Origin: Verrucomicrobiota bacterium
Lineage (GTDB): Bacteria; Verrucomicrobiota; Verrucomicrobiia; Verrucomicrobiales; Akkermansiaceae
DNA length: 64,000 nucleotides
Assembly (NCBI GenBank): GCA_004293445.1
Contig: RDYP01000001.1
Coordinates: 396,754 to 460,753 of the forward strand
Direction: 5' to 3'
Of this stretch, positions 48,601 to 57,400 are shown one piece after another. Positions within the stretch are counted from its first letter, which is position 1. Every line of letters begins with the position of its first letter. The position numbers and the translations under genes are program-made. The notes beneath the pieces were generated by a model. It worked only from the letters and a program-made list of their open reading frames with translations. It had not been told where the DNA came from and did not search any database.

Positions 48601-48711
48601 CACGTGGTCCTCTCCAACGACGCCAACGACTTCGTGGTGGCCGATGCCGTCGCTTTCGTGCCGAAAGTGACGGCATCCCCTGAAGAGACATCGCAGCCAA
48701 CCCAGCCCTGA
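45631..48711 (+). CDS. secreted GH78 alpha-L-rhamnosidase with golvesin-like C-terminal domain
   Basis: 1026 residues with signal peptide MKSALLLALGISSAIAADP. The GH78 layout is complete. It has an N-terminal FN3-like domain (PSFSWVMHDPDRGETQTAWQ, SWRVKLWDKD) and a jelly-roll domain (FRKGFEINKPVRSALLF, HFHGVW-like AHWHGVWND). The (alpha/alpha)6 catalytic domain at about 440-760 includes DANREQSPWTADSYN, with the presumed general-acid Glu in REQ, and GGYGGYTYYQ. A C-terminal beta domain follows. The last 130 residues (VICDNDKPAVTLAGDW to DAVAFVP) resemble the golvesin/xanthan-lyase CBM-like domain. The enzyme releases alpha-L-rhamnose from rhamnogalacturonan, rhamnosides or ulvan-type polymers. 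It starts 142 bases after the giant gene and probably has its own promoter. Confidence 0.9.
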   Translation: MKSALLLALGISSAIAADPSEPTALLTNGIVAPDAVDVSPPSFSWVMHDPDRGETQTAWQIIVTSGASIIWDSGKTPSASSSSVPYTGPALTPATKYSWRVKLWDKDDNESPFSTESSFITGLSKSDWTAAFIWDGTSNENNFAYFRKGFEINKPVRSALLFASAHNDFILHLNGKRLGFGPARSNPTTYGQYVGYDVTHQMVQGRNAFAAQAHWHGVWNDSGTNALPAFLLECRITFDDGTTLTVKSDDTWKTLATTPFLESSPTYFGAAGGVRNRAALRYDARQEIQGWGLPDFDDSAWSAAAEVDRSNYQLFAQRVADQIEAEELNPVSLIRSGANWIADFGKCISGWPQITLRDQTPGTVIRIEYYQMAEGSMGAGWDEYTCKGGTETWRADFGRHASFKTLRISGITGKPEANDIRAVVAHAEADVAGSFTCSNSLLNDIFEMSERSARQNVQQGIISVDANREQSPWTADSYNIGTGLLYNHRNTLILDKIVRDYAGEQMPDGRFWACSPTPIYEIPEWSMHWLLMLWEQYTFTGDAKILADLWPNLVKWMTWAESLTQSTGLIDAPGWRVADYAGGIMENDGQNIALNSFYYRNLQLAREIALLLGHETEASAWQNRASSLKSAINSQLFDGTSYLTKLGGGQRIAIGTAFALRFGLVPKTSLPQVIAWLRKQPAHVGGYGGYTYYQGAYEAGGLGDLIVSDLIRYQYMLAGNRTIWESFARPNPDNETNHAWTAYPAELFPRYIAGIAPTGPAFSTFHIKPETRGLTHAKATVPSVRGDIVSDWKRASPRKFGLTCTIPGNTTALVHIPLDGMKNVTIREGITPLWSNGVLSNKMAGLTFDGADARHVRFRVGSGSYNFTATGTAVPLPPLTVICDNDKPAVTLAGDWANNTVNETDQRYELSFEHAAPGNGRSSAIFRPNLPTGGRYKVFARWTSHANRASNAPYTIHHARGQKTIRVNQEENGGKWMLLGEYDFASGTAGHVVLSNDANDFVVADAVAFVPKVTASPEETSQPTQP

Positions 48712-48828
48712 TCGAAGGGCGATGGGATCGACATGAATTGAAACAAAATTGCGTCGCTCCTGTCAGGTTTAAGGGGCCGATTCGCAATCCTCTATGGGAG
48801 GCTGGCTCCCCCTTTATCGAACGCCATC

Positions 48829-50787
48829 ATGAACTTGTTGATCCCCTGCTTTTGGGCTCTCTCATCCACCCTTCCCCTCTTATCCGCTAGTCTCGATCTC
48901 CATCACTCGAAGGCCGAACTCCGCGGCAAGGCGGATCGTGAACAGGCGAAAGACTGCATTGGCGCGTGGGAGAACGAAGAGACCCGAGTCGCGTGGTCGA
49001 TCCGCGTGGACCGGCCCGGCACGGTGGAAATCGAGTGCCTTCAAGCCGCTGAAGCTCGTAGTGCGGGGAATGGCTATGACGTCGTGATCGGCAAGGCGAA
49101 GGCGAGCGGCCGGGTCGTGGATACTGGTGCGTGGGATCGCTTCGAGCACGTCAAAGTAGGTCGGGTGAGCATCCCTGCCGCCGGAGAATACGAGGTAGTC
49201 GTGGTGCCGCATCCGAAGAACAACCTCGCCGTGATGAACCTCCGCGGGCTGCGACTCAGCGGGAACCATCTTACGGCCGAAGTCCTCGTCCCGCCGTCCC
49301 TGCGGCGTGGCGGGTATTTCGCGAAGAAGAGATACGTCCCGGAACCTCTACCGACCTTCGCCGACAACCGCGACAAGCTCCCGCTGCCAGTGATCGAAGG
49401 CAAACCCGAGTATCTCGAAATGTATTGGAAGTGCTGGGAACTCGCCTTTCAGCACCTTCGACAGCCTCAGCCGGGGAGCGGCTTTGTTTCCAACTATCTC
49501 GACGAGGCCTTCAACCCGTGCATCTTTCAGTGGGACACAGTTTTCATGGTGATGTTCGCCCGCTACGGCCATCAAGCATTTCCCTCCGTCCAGTCGCTGG
49601 ACAACTTCTACGGCAAACAGAAAACCAACGGCTTCATCTGCCGCGAGATCCGGGAAGGCAATGGCGAGGACTACCACGCGGAGGAAAGCCATGAGTCGAT
49701 CAACCCTCCCCTCTTCAGTTGGGCGGAGATGGAGAGCTACCGCGTCACCGGTGACAAATCGCGCTTCGAACTCGTGCTGCCAGTGCTGGAGAGATACGTC
49801 GCGTGGCTTGAAACGGGACGCCGCAAGCAAGGCACCGTTCACGGTCTCTACTGGAGCAACGGCCTCGGCAGCGGCATGGACAACACACCGCGCGAAGGCT
49901 CCGGCTGGGTCGACATGTCGGCGCAAATGGTCCTGCAATATCACGACCTCGCCGCGATGTGCGATGTGCTCGGAAAGAAGGAAAAGGCCACTGCTTTCCG
50001 CAAGCACGCCGATGACATTGCCGCACGGATCAACCGATGGATGTGGAACGAGGAGGACGGCTTGTATTACGACATCAACGACCAAGGCGAGCCGGTGAAA
50101 TGGAAAACCGCCGGTTGCTTCTGGCCGATGCTCGCAGGCATCAGCTCGCCCCAGCAGGAAGCCCGGCTCATCGCCCACCTCAAGGATCCGAAATCCTTCT
50201 GGCGAAAGAACATCTTCCCGACTCTGGCGGCGGATCAACCCGGCTATGATCCCTCCGGAGGTTACTGGAAAGGCGGCGTCTGGGCACCCACCAACTATGC
50301 GATCATCCGCGGCCTCGCCCGCCAAGGGCACGGCGATTTCGCCCGCGAGGCGACGACGCGATACCTCGATGAGATGTTAAAGCTCTTCAAAAAAACCGGC
50401 ACCGTCTGGGAACTCTACGCGCCCGACATGGAACGCCACGGTTCTGGATCGTCCGGCATCCATGGCGAGCATCAAGCGCGACCCGATTTCGTCGGCTGGA
50501 CCGGCTGCGGCCCGATCGCGATGCTGATCGAAAATATCCTCGGCTTCGATGCCCAGGGCGCAAAAGGCGAGCTCACTTGGGAGATCACCCGCAGAGACCG
50601 CCATGGAATCCGCAATCTGCGCTTCGGCGACATCACCGCCAGCCTCGTCTGCGCCCCTCGCGCCCATCCGCAATCCGAAGCCGAGATCACCATCCAAAGC
50701 GACCACCCCTTCACCCTCATCCTCCGCCGCAACAGAGCGACGAAGGCGTTTGAAATCCCGAAAGGCGGCACGCGCCTGAAGTTCTAA
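48829..50787 (+). CDS. secreted (alpha/alpha)6 glycosidase (trehalase/GH63-like clan) with N-terminal CBM6/35-like domain
   Basis: 652 residues with signal peptide MNLLIPCFWALSSTLPLLSA. Residues about 20-160 are the same domain as the C-terminus of the anti-sigma-like protein (LDLHHSKAELRGKAD, VEIECLQAAEARSAGN, VVDTGAWDRFEHVKVG, AVMNLRGLRLSG). Identity is high enough to align without gaps over most of it. The catalytic part (about 185-570) shows the MGH1/trehalase-like toroid: FQWDTVFMVMFARYG, NPPLFSWAEMESYRV, GSGMDNTPR with Trp-rich neighbours, PSGGYWKGGVWAPTNYAII, then DFVGWTGCGPIAML. A C-terminal beta domain (FGDITASLVCAPRAH) closes it. Natural substrate unknown; alpha-linked glucose or rhamnose/galacturonate disaccharides are possible. 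An internal-deletion relative lies at 54005. Confidence 0.85.
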   Translation: MNLLIPCFWALSSTLPLLSASLDLHHSKAELRGKADREQAKDCIGAWENEETRVAWSIRVDRPGTVEIECLQAAEARSAGNGYDVVIGKAKASGRVVDTGAWDRFEHVKVGRVSIPAAGEYEVVVVPHPKNNLAVMNLRGLRLSGNHLTAEVLVPPSLRRGGYFAKKRYVPEPLPTFADNRDKLPLPVIEGKPEYLEMYWKCWELAFQHLRQPQPGSGFVSNYLDEAFNPCIFQWDTVFMVMFARYGHQAFPSVQSLDNFYGKQKTNGFICREIREGNGEDYHAEESHESINPPLFSWAEMESYRVTGDKSRFELVLPVLERYVAWLETGRRKQGTVHGLYWSNGLGSGMDNTPREGSGWVDMSAQMVLQYHDLAAMCDVLGKKEKATAFRKHADDIAARINRWMWNEEDGLYYDINDQGEPVKWKTAGCFWPMLAGISSPQQEARLIAHLKDPKSFWRKNIFPTLAADQPGYDPSGGYWKGGVWAPTNYAIIRGLARQGHGDFAREATTRYLDEMLKLFKKTGTVWELYAPDMERHGSGSSGIHGEHQARPDFVGWTGCGPIAMLIENILGFDAQGAKGELTWEITRRDRHGIRNLRFGDITASLVCAPRAHPQSEAEITIQSDHPFTLILRRNRATKAFEIPKGGTRLKF

Positions 50788-50797
50788 GACCATCCAT

Positions 50798-50862
50798 GGG
50801 AACGCCGAGCCCCAGCTCAGCAGGAAACCGCCCGACGCGCCAAGCAGGGGCCTGGCGTTCCC
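50798..50862. repeat. GAGCCC(C/T)(A/G)GCTC 3'-end motif, copy 3, with flanking inverted repeat
   Basis: GGGAACGCCGAGCCCCAGCTCAGC begins 11 bases after the glycosidase stop and resembles sequences at 34961 and 37237. GGGAACGCC at 50798-50806 is repeated inverted as GGCGTTCCC at 50854-50862, so the whole may be one small palindromic element of about 65 bases. It could serve as a terminator, though no U tract follows. Confidence 0.45.
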
Positions 50863-50923
50863 GGGCGGGTGTTCTCAAATTTTTTCTGCGCGATATCCAG
50901 ATTCACCCGATACAAAGCCACCC

Positions 50924-51502
50924 ATGAGCAGGCTCCACGAAATTCTGGCAAGATCGGTCACGGATGACCGGCCCCTGTCGGAGGATCTCCTGCCGCTGGT
51001 GTATGACGAACTCCGCAGCCTCGCGTCAAGCAAGCTGCCGAAGGGGCGCCCCGAACAAACGATCCAGGCAACGGCCCTGGTGCATGAAGTCTGGATGCGG
51101 TTGGGCGGCGACGAAACGCGCCACTGGAACGACCGCGCCCATTTCTTCCGAACCGCGGCCCTTGCGATGCGGAACATCATCGTGCAACGCGCCCGCCAAA
51201 AGATGACCACCAAACACGGAGGGCAGGCGACGGTGTTGCGGATCGACGAGGTTCGGATCGACGAGCTGCCGGTTGCCAACACGACGCAGGATGAGCGGGT
51301 GCTGCTGGTCGATGAGGCGCTCGAACGCTTGGAAAGAGAACTTCCCGACCACGCCCAAGTGGTGACGCTCAAATTTTTCGGAGGGCTCACGAGCAAGGAG
51401 ATCGCAGCAGTGCAGGGCGTCACTGAGCGGACCATCGATCGCCACTGGGCCTTCGCCAAAGCGAGACTGTACGACCTGATCTGCCATGACCTCGGGGACT
51501 GA
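50924..51502 (+). CDS. ECF sigma factor (Sigma70_ECF, PF07638 type)
   Basis: 192 residues. The subgroup is marked by LLPLVYDELRSLASSKL, TALVHEVWMRLGG and HFFRTAALAMRNIIVQRARQ in regions 1-2. Region 4 follows as VVTLKFFGGLTSKEIAAVQG then VTERTIDRHWAFAKARLYDL. This subgroup in Planctomycetes and Verrucomicrobia is commonly encoded next to membrane Ser/Thr kinases, exactly as here: the kinase start lies 17 bases inside this gene's 3' end. Activation probably depends on that kinase instead of a classical anti-sigma factor. Target promoters unknown. Confidence 0.9.
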   Translation: MSRLHEILARSVTDDRPLSEDLLPLVYDELRSLASSKLPKGRPEQTIQATALVHEVWMRLGGDETRHWNDRAHFFRTAALAMRNIIVQRARQKMTTKHGGQATVLRIDEVRIDELPVANTTQDERVLLVDEALERLERELPDHAQVVTLKFFGGLTSKEIAAVQGVTERTIDRHWAFAKARLYDLICHDLGD

Positions 51503-53753
51503 TAGCGGATTCAGTCATGGCACCGGCTTGAGCCCCGCGGAGATCGAGGCTCTGCTCTTCAGTGCTGCCATGAGTTTCGATGCGCCGGAAGAGCGGGAGC
51601 GATTTCTCGGATTCGCCTGCCGTGGCGATCCAGATTTGCATAAGAGAATTCGGCGATATTCCGGAGTGCAGTCAGCCGCGGATGAATTCTTCGAATTTGA
51701 AAGCCAGGTGAACCCCGGGCAGGCCGACCTGGCTTCGGACGATGGGCCCGACGGACTTGGCGTGGAAGTGGGCCGATACCGCTTGATCGAACGCATCGGC
51801 TCCGGCGGCTGCGGGGTCGTGTATCTCGCCGAGCAGAAGGAGCCCGTTCGAAGGAAAGTCGCTCTCAAGATCATTCGGATCGGCCTAGAAAGTGCGGAAG
51901 CAATCGCACGCTTCGAAATGGAGCGGCAAGCGCTGGCTTCGATGAACCATCCGAACATCGCGCGCGTGCTGGATGCCGGCACGAATGCCAGTGGACGTCC
52001 CTTTTTCGTGATGGAACTCGTCGATGGCGAAAGCATCGCCAACTACTGCGACACCCGAAAACTTGGCATACGCGAGCGGCTTCGCTTGTTCGTGCAAGTC
52101 TGCCAAGCGATCCAACACGCTCACCAAAAGGGCGTGATCCACCGCGACATCAAACCCTCGAATGTGCTGGTGGAAACCCACGAATCGACCCCAGTGCCGA
52201 AGATCATCGATTTCGGGATCGCCCAAGAAGAAGGCCGGGCAGGCACGGATACCGACGCGGAGGAGCCCGCCGGTCTGGTCGGAAGTCCGGTTTACATGAG
52301 CCCCGAGCAGGTCAGCGGAGCGGAAGCGGTCGATACCCGCAGCGATATCTATAGCCTCGGCATGCTGCTCGCCGAGTTGCTGGTGGGGCCACATCGGCAT
52401 CTGCCCGCCGATTTGATGGAACAGCCCCCGGATGAGATCCGCAGGATGCTGATCGGACACCGGCCCGCGCTGCCATCTGCCGCTTTCCTCACTAACAGTT
52501 TAGAACGCCAGCGAGAACTCGCTGGGGGACGGAATCTCCGGCCCGAGGCCTTGCTCCGAATCTGCCGGAGGGAACTCGACTGGCTCGTAAGAAAGGCCAT
52601 TCATCAAGAGCCCTCTAACCGCTACGACACGGCCACCGCGCTAGCCGCTGACGTGCTTCGCTGGCTGCACGGCGAGGCGCTCAGCGCGCGGCCGCCCACG
52701 CGCGGTTACCAACTGGCGAAGCTGATCGGACGCAATCGCCTCGTTTTCGGTTCAGGAGCGCTCGCGTTTCTCGGACTACTCGGTGGCTTCAGTGTCGCGA
52801 CGGTGCTTTTCCTGCGTGAAAAGGAATCCCGCGCCGCGGAAGTGAGGTTGCGAGCCCAAGCCGAAAAGGCGCATCACGCCGAGACACTGGCGAGGAAGAG
52901 TTGGGAATACCGATCGCGGGTTTCCGAAAGCGCGGTCCGCCTACGCTACGGCGACCTCGAAGGCGCCGAGAATCTCGTCGAACCCATCCCGATCGAAGAA
53001 ACTCCTCCCTCCTTGGAGTCCATCGCCGTCTACAAACAACTCGCTGAATGGCATCGCTCCCATGCCCGGACCGAGGAGGCGGAGAAGCGTTACTTCGGAA
53101 TGATTCATGCCCTCGCGAAGATCGACCGTGCGCACACCGACTCCAACTCGGACCTCTTCCTGCCCGCCGCCGCTGTGCTTGCCCGGTCATCGGACCCCCA
53201 ACGCTACGCCGAACTGCGGAGGATCGCTCTGGATCTTTATGGAAACACCCCTGACCGCCTGATCGCCGAACGCATCCTAAAAGTCTGCTTGCTGAAACCA
53301 ACCCCGGAGGCAGATCTCCAACAAACCGCGAAGCTGGTCGCTGCTCTGGAAGGAGTGACTCGGCAACAACTGGGAAACCCATTGCTAGGTTGGGAGGGCT
53401 TGTCCGTGGCGCTTCATTACTATCGCATGGGGAATTACGAGATGGCCGGGACCTGGGCCACCCGCAGCATGGAATGGCCAAAATCTTCCCGGTTGAATGT
53501 TCTCACCGCTAGAGCTCTGATGGGACTCATCAGGCAGCGACGCGGCGACGAGGCTAGCGCAATGGAATTGCTCACCTCTGTCGTGGCGGACTCCACCGAA
53601 TTCCTCCAGGTTCCGCCCGCGGCTTCACAGCCGGAAGATGGTCGCTGGTATGACGTAGCAAACCTGAGAATCCTGCTGGAAGAGGCCGGATGGCGGGTCG
53701 GGGAAAGCTGGAGGATGAGCCCCGCTGGGCAGCGGGCCGTTCCGGAGAGGTGA
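51486..53753 (+). CDS. membrane-anchored Ser/Thr protein kinase paired with the ECF sigma factor
   Basis: 755 residues, overlapping the sigma factor gene by 17 bases. The cytoplasmic kinase domain spans about 97-400: glycine loop IGSGGCGVVYLAEQ, Lys128 in VALKII, the catalytic HRD at 219-221 in VIHRDIKPSNVL, the DFG Asp242 in IIDFGIAQ, and SPVYMSPEQVSG in the activation segment. All catalytic residues are present, so it should be active. A transmembrane helix lies at about 419-442 (LVFGSGALAFLGLLGGFSVA). The outer part of about 300 residues is helical with TPR-like units (AVYKQLAEWHRSHARTEEAE) and no recognised ligand domain. It probably senses an extracytoplasmic signal and controls the sigma factor by phosphorylation, by analogy with similar pairs. 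Confidence 0.9.
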   Translation: MTSGTDSGFSHGTGLSPAEIEALLFSAAMSFDAPEERERFLGFACRGDPDLHKRIRRYSGVQSAADEFFEFESQVNPGQADLASDDGPDGLGVEVGRYRLIERIGSGGCGVVYLAEQKEPVRRKVALKIIRIGLESAEAIARFEMERQALASMNHPNIARVLDAGTNASGRPFFVMELVDGESIANYCDTRKLGIRERLRLFVQVCQAIQHAHQKGVIHRDIKPSNVLVETHESTPVPKIIDFGIAQEEGRAGTDTDAEEPAGLVGSPVYMSPEQVSGAEAVDTRSDIYSLGMLLAELLVGPHRHLPADLMEQPPDEIRRMLIGHRPALPSAAFLTNSLERQRELAGGRNLRPEALLRICRRELDWLVRKAIHQEPSNRYDTATALAADVLRWLHGEALSARPPTRGYQLAKLIGRNRLVFGSGALAFLGLLGGFSVATVLFLREKESRAAEVRLRAQAEKAHHAETLARKSWEYRSRVSESAVRLRYGDLEGAENLVEPIPIEETPPSLESIAVYKQLAEWHRSHARTEEAEKRYFGMIHALAKIDRAHTDSNSDLFLPAAAVLARSSDPQRYAELRRIALDLYGNTPDRLIAERILKVCLLKPTPEADLQQTAKLVAALEGVTRQQLGNPLLGWEGLSVALHYYRMGNYEMAGTWATRSMEWPKSSRLNVLTARALMGLIRQRRGDEASAMELLTSVVADSTEFLQVPPAASQPEDGRWYDVANLRILLEEAGWRVGESWRMSPAGQRAVPER

Positions 53754-53779
53754 ATTTCTCCATTTTTCCGGAGAAATTC
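53752..53779. terminator. 10-bp perfect inverted repeat at the kinase stop codon
   Basis: GAATTTCTCC at 53752-53761 is the exact reverse complement of 53770-53779 with loop ATTTTTCC. It starts in the kinase stop codon. No U tract follows, so its action as terminator is uncertain. Confidence 0.4.
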
Positions 53780-54004
53780 GCGGGCAGCCTGTCGGAATCC
53801 GCATGGTGGATCTCAATATTAGGATTAGGCCCCAGTTGTGGCCCGGACAGGCCGCCCCACAGACCGAAGCCACCATGAGAAACAAGCTCTGCTCCATCGC
53901 CCTCCTGGCGGATTCATTGCGGTGGTCGTCCGATTGCCTGCGCGGAATGAGGGGCTCGTTAGGTCTTCTGCTATTAAAATTTATCAACGCTACCCTGCGG
54001 ATCC

Positions 54005-54382
54005 ATGCGCCAAGCCCTGTCGATCTATTCGCTATTGTTATGTTTCCTCGCCCCCTTGTCTGCCGCGACCTTGGAGCTCCACCACTCGCAAGCGGAACTC
54101 CGCGGCCCGATCACGTTGCTGATCAAGAACGTCCTCGGTTTCCGTCCCGACGGCGTGCGCAACACGCTCGCGTGGAATCTGCGCCTTACCGAGCAGCACG
54201 GCATCAAACGGCTGCATTTCGGCGACGTCACCGCGAGCCTTGTCTGCGCACCGCGCGCTACACCGGACGCCCCGGGCGAGATCACGGTCGAAAGCGACCG
54301 ACCGTTCACTCTCGCTCTGCGCCGCAACGGGACCAGCCGTTCATTCGCGGTCAAAAGCGGTACCAGCCACTTGCAGTTTTGA
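54005..54382 (+). CDS. 125-residue secreted remnant: internal-deletion derivative of a 48829-type glycosidase
   Basis: The frame is open and begins with a good signal peptide (MRQALSIYSLLLCFLAPLSA). The next residues, TLELHHSQAELRG, match the start of the CBM-like domain of the 652-residue glycosidase at 48829. Without a gap it then continues as PITLLIKNVLGF, NTLAWNLRL, IKRLHFGDVTASLVCAPRA and PFTLALRRNG, which match the last 110 residues of the same enzyme (PIAMLIENILGF, FGDITASLVCAPRA, PFTLILRRN). About 475 residues including the whole catalytic domain are missing. At the junction both parent positions carry GCGGC, consistent with microhomology-mediated deletion. The product cannot be a glycosidase. 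It may be a decaying gene or an expressed small beta protein. Confidence 0.75.
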   Translation: MRQALSIYSLLLCFLAPLSAATLELHHSQAELRGPITLLIKNVLGFRPDGVRNTLAWNLRLTEQHGIKRLHFGDVTASLVCAPRATPDAPGEITVESDRPFTLALRRNGTSRSFAVKSGTSHLQF

Positions 54383-54468
54383 ATCACGTTAAAGGAAACA
54401 TCATAAATATGACAAACAGAACAGTCGAAGCGGTCATTTACCCCCCGTTGGAGCGCTCTAAGATCACC

Positions 54469-57400
54469 ATGAAATCCATAGGAACCCCGCTCATCGCGTG
54501 TGTGCTTTTGCACGCGCCGTTGGATTCCGCTCGCGCCGAAGTCCTCTATCGCTCGGCAGGCCCGCACCTCGTCAGCGACAACCACGCCTTTCCGCTGCCT
54601 GGACTCAGCCTGAGCCGCGGTGCCAATTCCACCGGCACGTTGTATTTCAAATACACCGTCACCCACCCCGCGTCGAACGTAGGCACCGAACGCTACTATG
54701 CGGGGATGTCCTTCTTCGCTGGCGAGAGCGAAACTCTGGGTGTCGGAAACGCAACCGGGACCTCGGCCTACGGCACTTTCGGATCGGCTGGTGATCGGGA
54801 TCTCCATTCCGGCATGCCCGAACCCGGTCAGTTCTATCAGCACGTACGACCGACCGATATCACCACCATCGTCGCCCGCGTCGATTTTCAAAGCGATGCG
54901 GATGACAACATCACGATCTGGCTGAATCCCGATCTCGATCTTGCGGAAAGCGAGCAGAACCCAGCGCTCGTCACGAGTTTCACCGCCAATGCCAACTTTG
55001 ATGCGATTTTCCTCCGCGAGGCGGGAGAACGGGGGGATGGCTGGACCTTCAGCGAGATCGCGATCGCGGAAAACCCCGACGATCCCGGCTTCTTCGGGAA
55101 AGATAAAAGCGGCGATTTCTCCCCGCCCTTCAACCTCGCGCTGGTAGCCACTGCCAGCGCCTCCCAAGTCTCCGTAGATACCAGCGTCGCCGCACTCAAT
55201 GACGATAAGGTTCCTGCCAATTCTCTCGATCGAGGTCCGGGCTGTTATGGCAATGGACCAAGCACCGACACGCGATGGGTGCAGTTCGACTGGACCAAGC
55301 CGATCTCCACCAACTCGATGGAAGTGTTTTGGTGGGACGATCAGCAGGGCGTGCGAATCCCTGCCGCCTACCGCGTGAAGTATTGGACCGGCAGCGATTT
55401 TGCCGAGGTCTCGAGCGCCCGAGGCCTTGGATTGTTGGCGAATGTGTTCAACCGCACGACCTTCGACACGATCCGCACGACCCGCTTGCGACTGGAAATC
55501 GACGGCGCGGAGACATTCTCCACCGGTATCCTCGAATGGCGTGTGATCGACTCGGGAGATTCTCCGGTCTTCCCGCCGAAGGTGGTGGCAGGGGTGGACC
55601 GCACGGTGGTGCTCGGCGGCAAAACCTATCTTCGTGGCGAAACAAAGGCTTGGAAGCATGCGGAAGAAATTCCTCTTCGATGGCGCAAAGTCAGTGGTCC
55701 GGGCACGGTGATCTTTGCCGATGCCAACGCCGCACAAACGACCGCCACCTTCTCCGCCCTCGGCGAGTATCGACTCGCTCTCGATGCGAAGGACGGTGAG
55801 CAAATCGGCACCGACGAATTGCTTGCGACCGTCGTGGCCGCGCCGACCGACGAGCGCCTCGATGTCGTGTACACCACGCCCTACTCGATTGACAATCCGC
55901 TGTGGAACGACCGTGCCAAGGCCTTGATCGTTCATTGGATTCCGCACTGCATCGATCACATCGAAGACCGTTCGCAGGACACTGGCGGCATCGAGAATTT
56001 CGAGGAGGCGGCAAAGGCTGTGCGTGGCGAACCGCACGCGCCGCACAAGGGACTCATTTTCTCCAACGCTTGGGTGCATCAGACGGTTGAGTCGATGTGC
56101 ATCGCGTTGATGGTCGATGCCAAAGGCGACAAGGAAATCTTGGCCGCCCAAGAGCGCTTCCGCAAAACTCTGGAGAGCTGGATACCCATCATCATTTCCG
56201 CGCAGGAGCCGGATGGCTACTTGCAGACGGCCTACACATTGGCCGATCGCAACCAATGGCGCGAGCGCTGGGACCCCGCCCACCGCGAGAATCACGAGGG
56301 CTACGTGGCGGGATATTTCATCGAATCCGCCATCAACCACTTCACGCTCACCAACGGCAAGGACCGACGTCTCTATGATGCAGCCAAAAAACTCGCCGAT
56401 TGCTGGGTGGCGAACATCGGCGCCGAGCAGGGGAAGAAGGCATGGCATGACGAACACCAGCAGATGGAGCAGGGCCTGGTCCGCTTCGGCCGTTTCGTCA
56501 ACGATGTCGAGCACAACGGCCGCGGTGATGCCTACATCAAGCTCGCCAAGTTCCTTTTAGACAACCGTGGCCATGGCGCAGATCGCCAGAAGTATGACCA
56601 AAGCCACCTGCCGGTGCGGGAGCAATACGAGGCGGTGGGCCACGCGGTACGCGCGGTTTACAGCTACTCGGGCATGGCCGATGTGGCGGCGGAAACCGGT
56701 GATGCTGATTACAAAAGCGCGGTGATGTCGTTGTGGGACAACATCGTGAACCGCAAGTACTACGTGACTGGTGGCATCGGCAGCGGCGAAACCTCGGAGG
56801 GCTTCGGTGCGGACTACTCGCTGGGCCACGGGGCCTACTGCGAGTCGTGCTCGAGCTGCGGGCTCATCTTTTTCCAATACAAACTCAACCTCGCCTACCG
56901 CGACGCGAAGTTCGCCGACCTCTACGAGGAAACGATGTACAACGCGCTGCTCGGGTCGGTCGATCTGGCCGGTAAAAATTTCTACTATCAGAACCCGCTC
57001 GATACAAATGACGCCCGCCACCCGTGGCACGTGTGCCCCTGCTGCGTTGGCAACATCCCTCGCACGCTGCTGATGGTGCCAACCTGGACCTATGCGAAAG
57101 ACCGGAAGGGCATCAATGCGAACCTTTTCATCGGCAGCACGATCCAGGTCGGTGAAGTCGCGGGAACCACGGTGGAGATGGTTCAGAAAACCGACTACCC
57201 GTGGGATGGCAAGGTGGCCATGACCGTCAATCCCGCCGAGCCGCGCGAGTTCGAACTCCGCATCCGCATCCCGAATCGCGACGTGAGCGCGCTCTACAAG
57301 GGAGCGCCGGATGCCGATGGCCTCAAAGAAGTGGAACTCAACGGTCAGCCTGTGGCTTACGAAGATCGCCTCGGCTACGCTGTCATCCGGCGCATTTGGA

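Noticed and set aside
53803-54468. Upstream extension of the GH127 frame to 53803
   Set aside because: The extension is basic and unstructured and overlaps the remnant gene at 54005 in another phase; ATG 54469 starts a proper signal peptide.
54025-56514. Minus-strand open frame of 829 residues opposite the GH127 gene
   Set aside because: Antisense to a complete GH127 enzyme and rich in Arg/Gly/Asp without domain structure.
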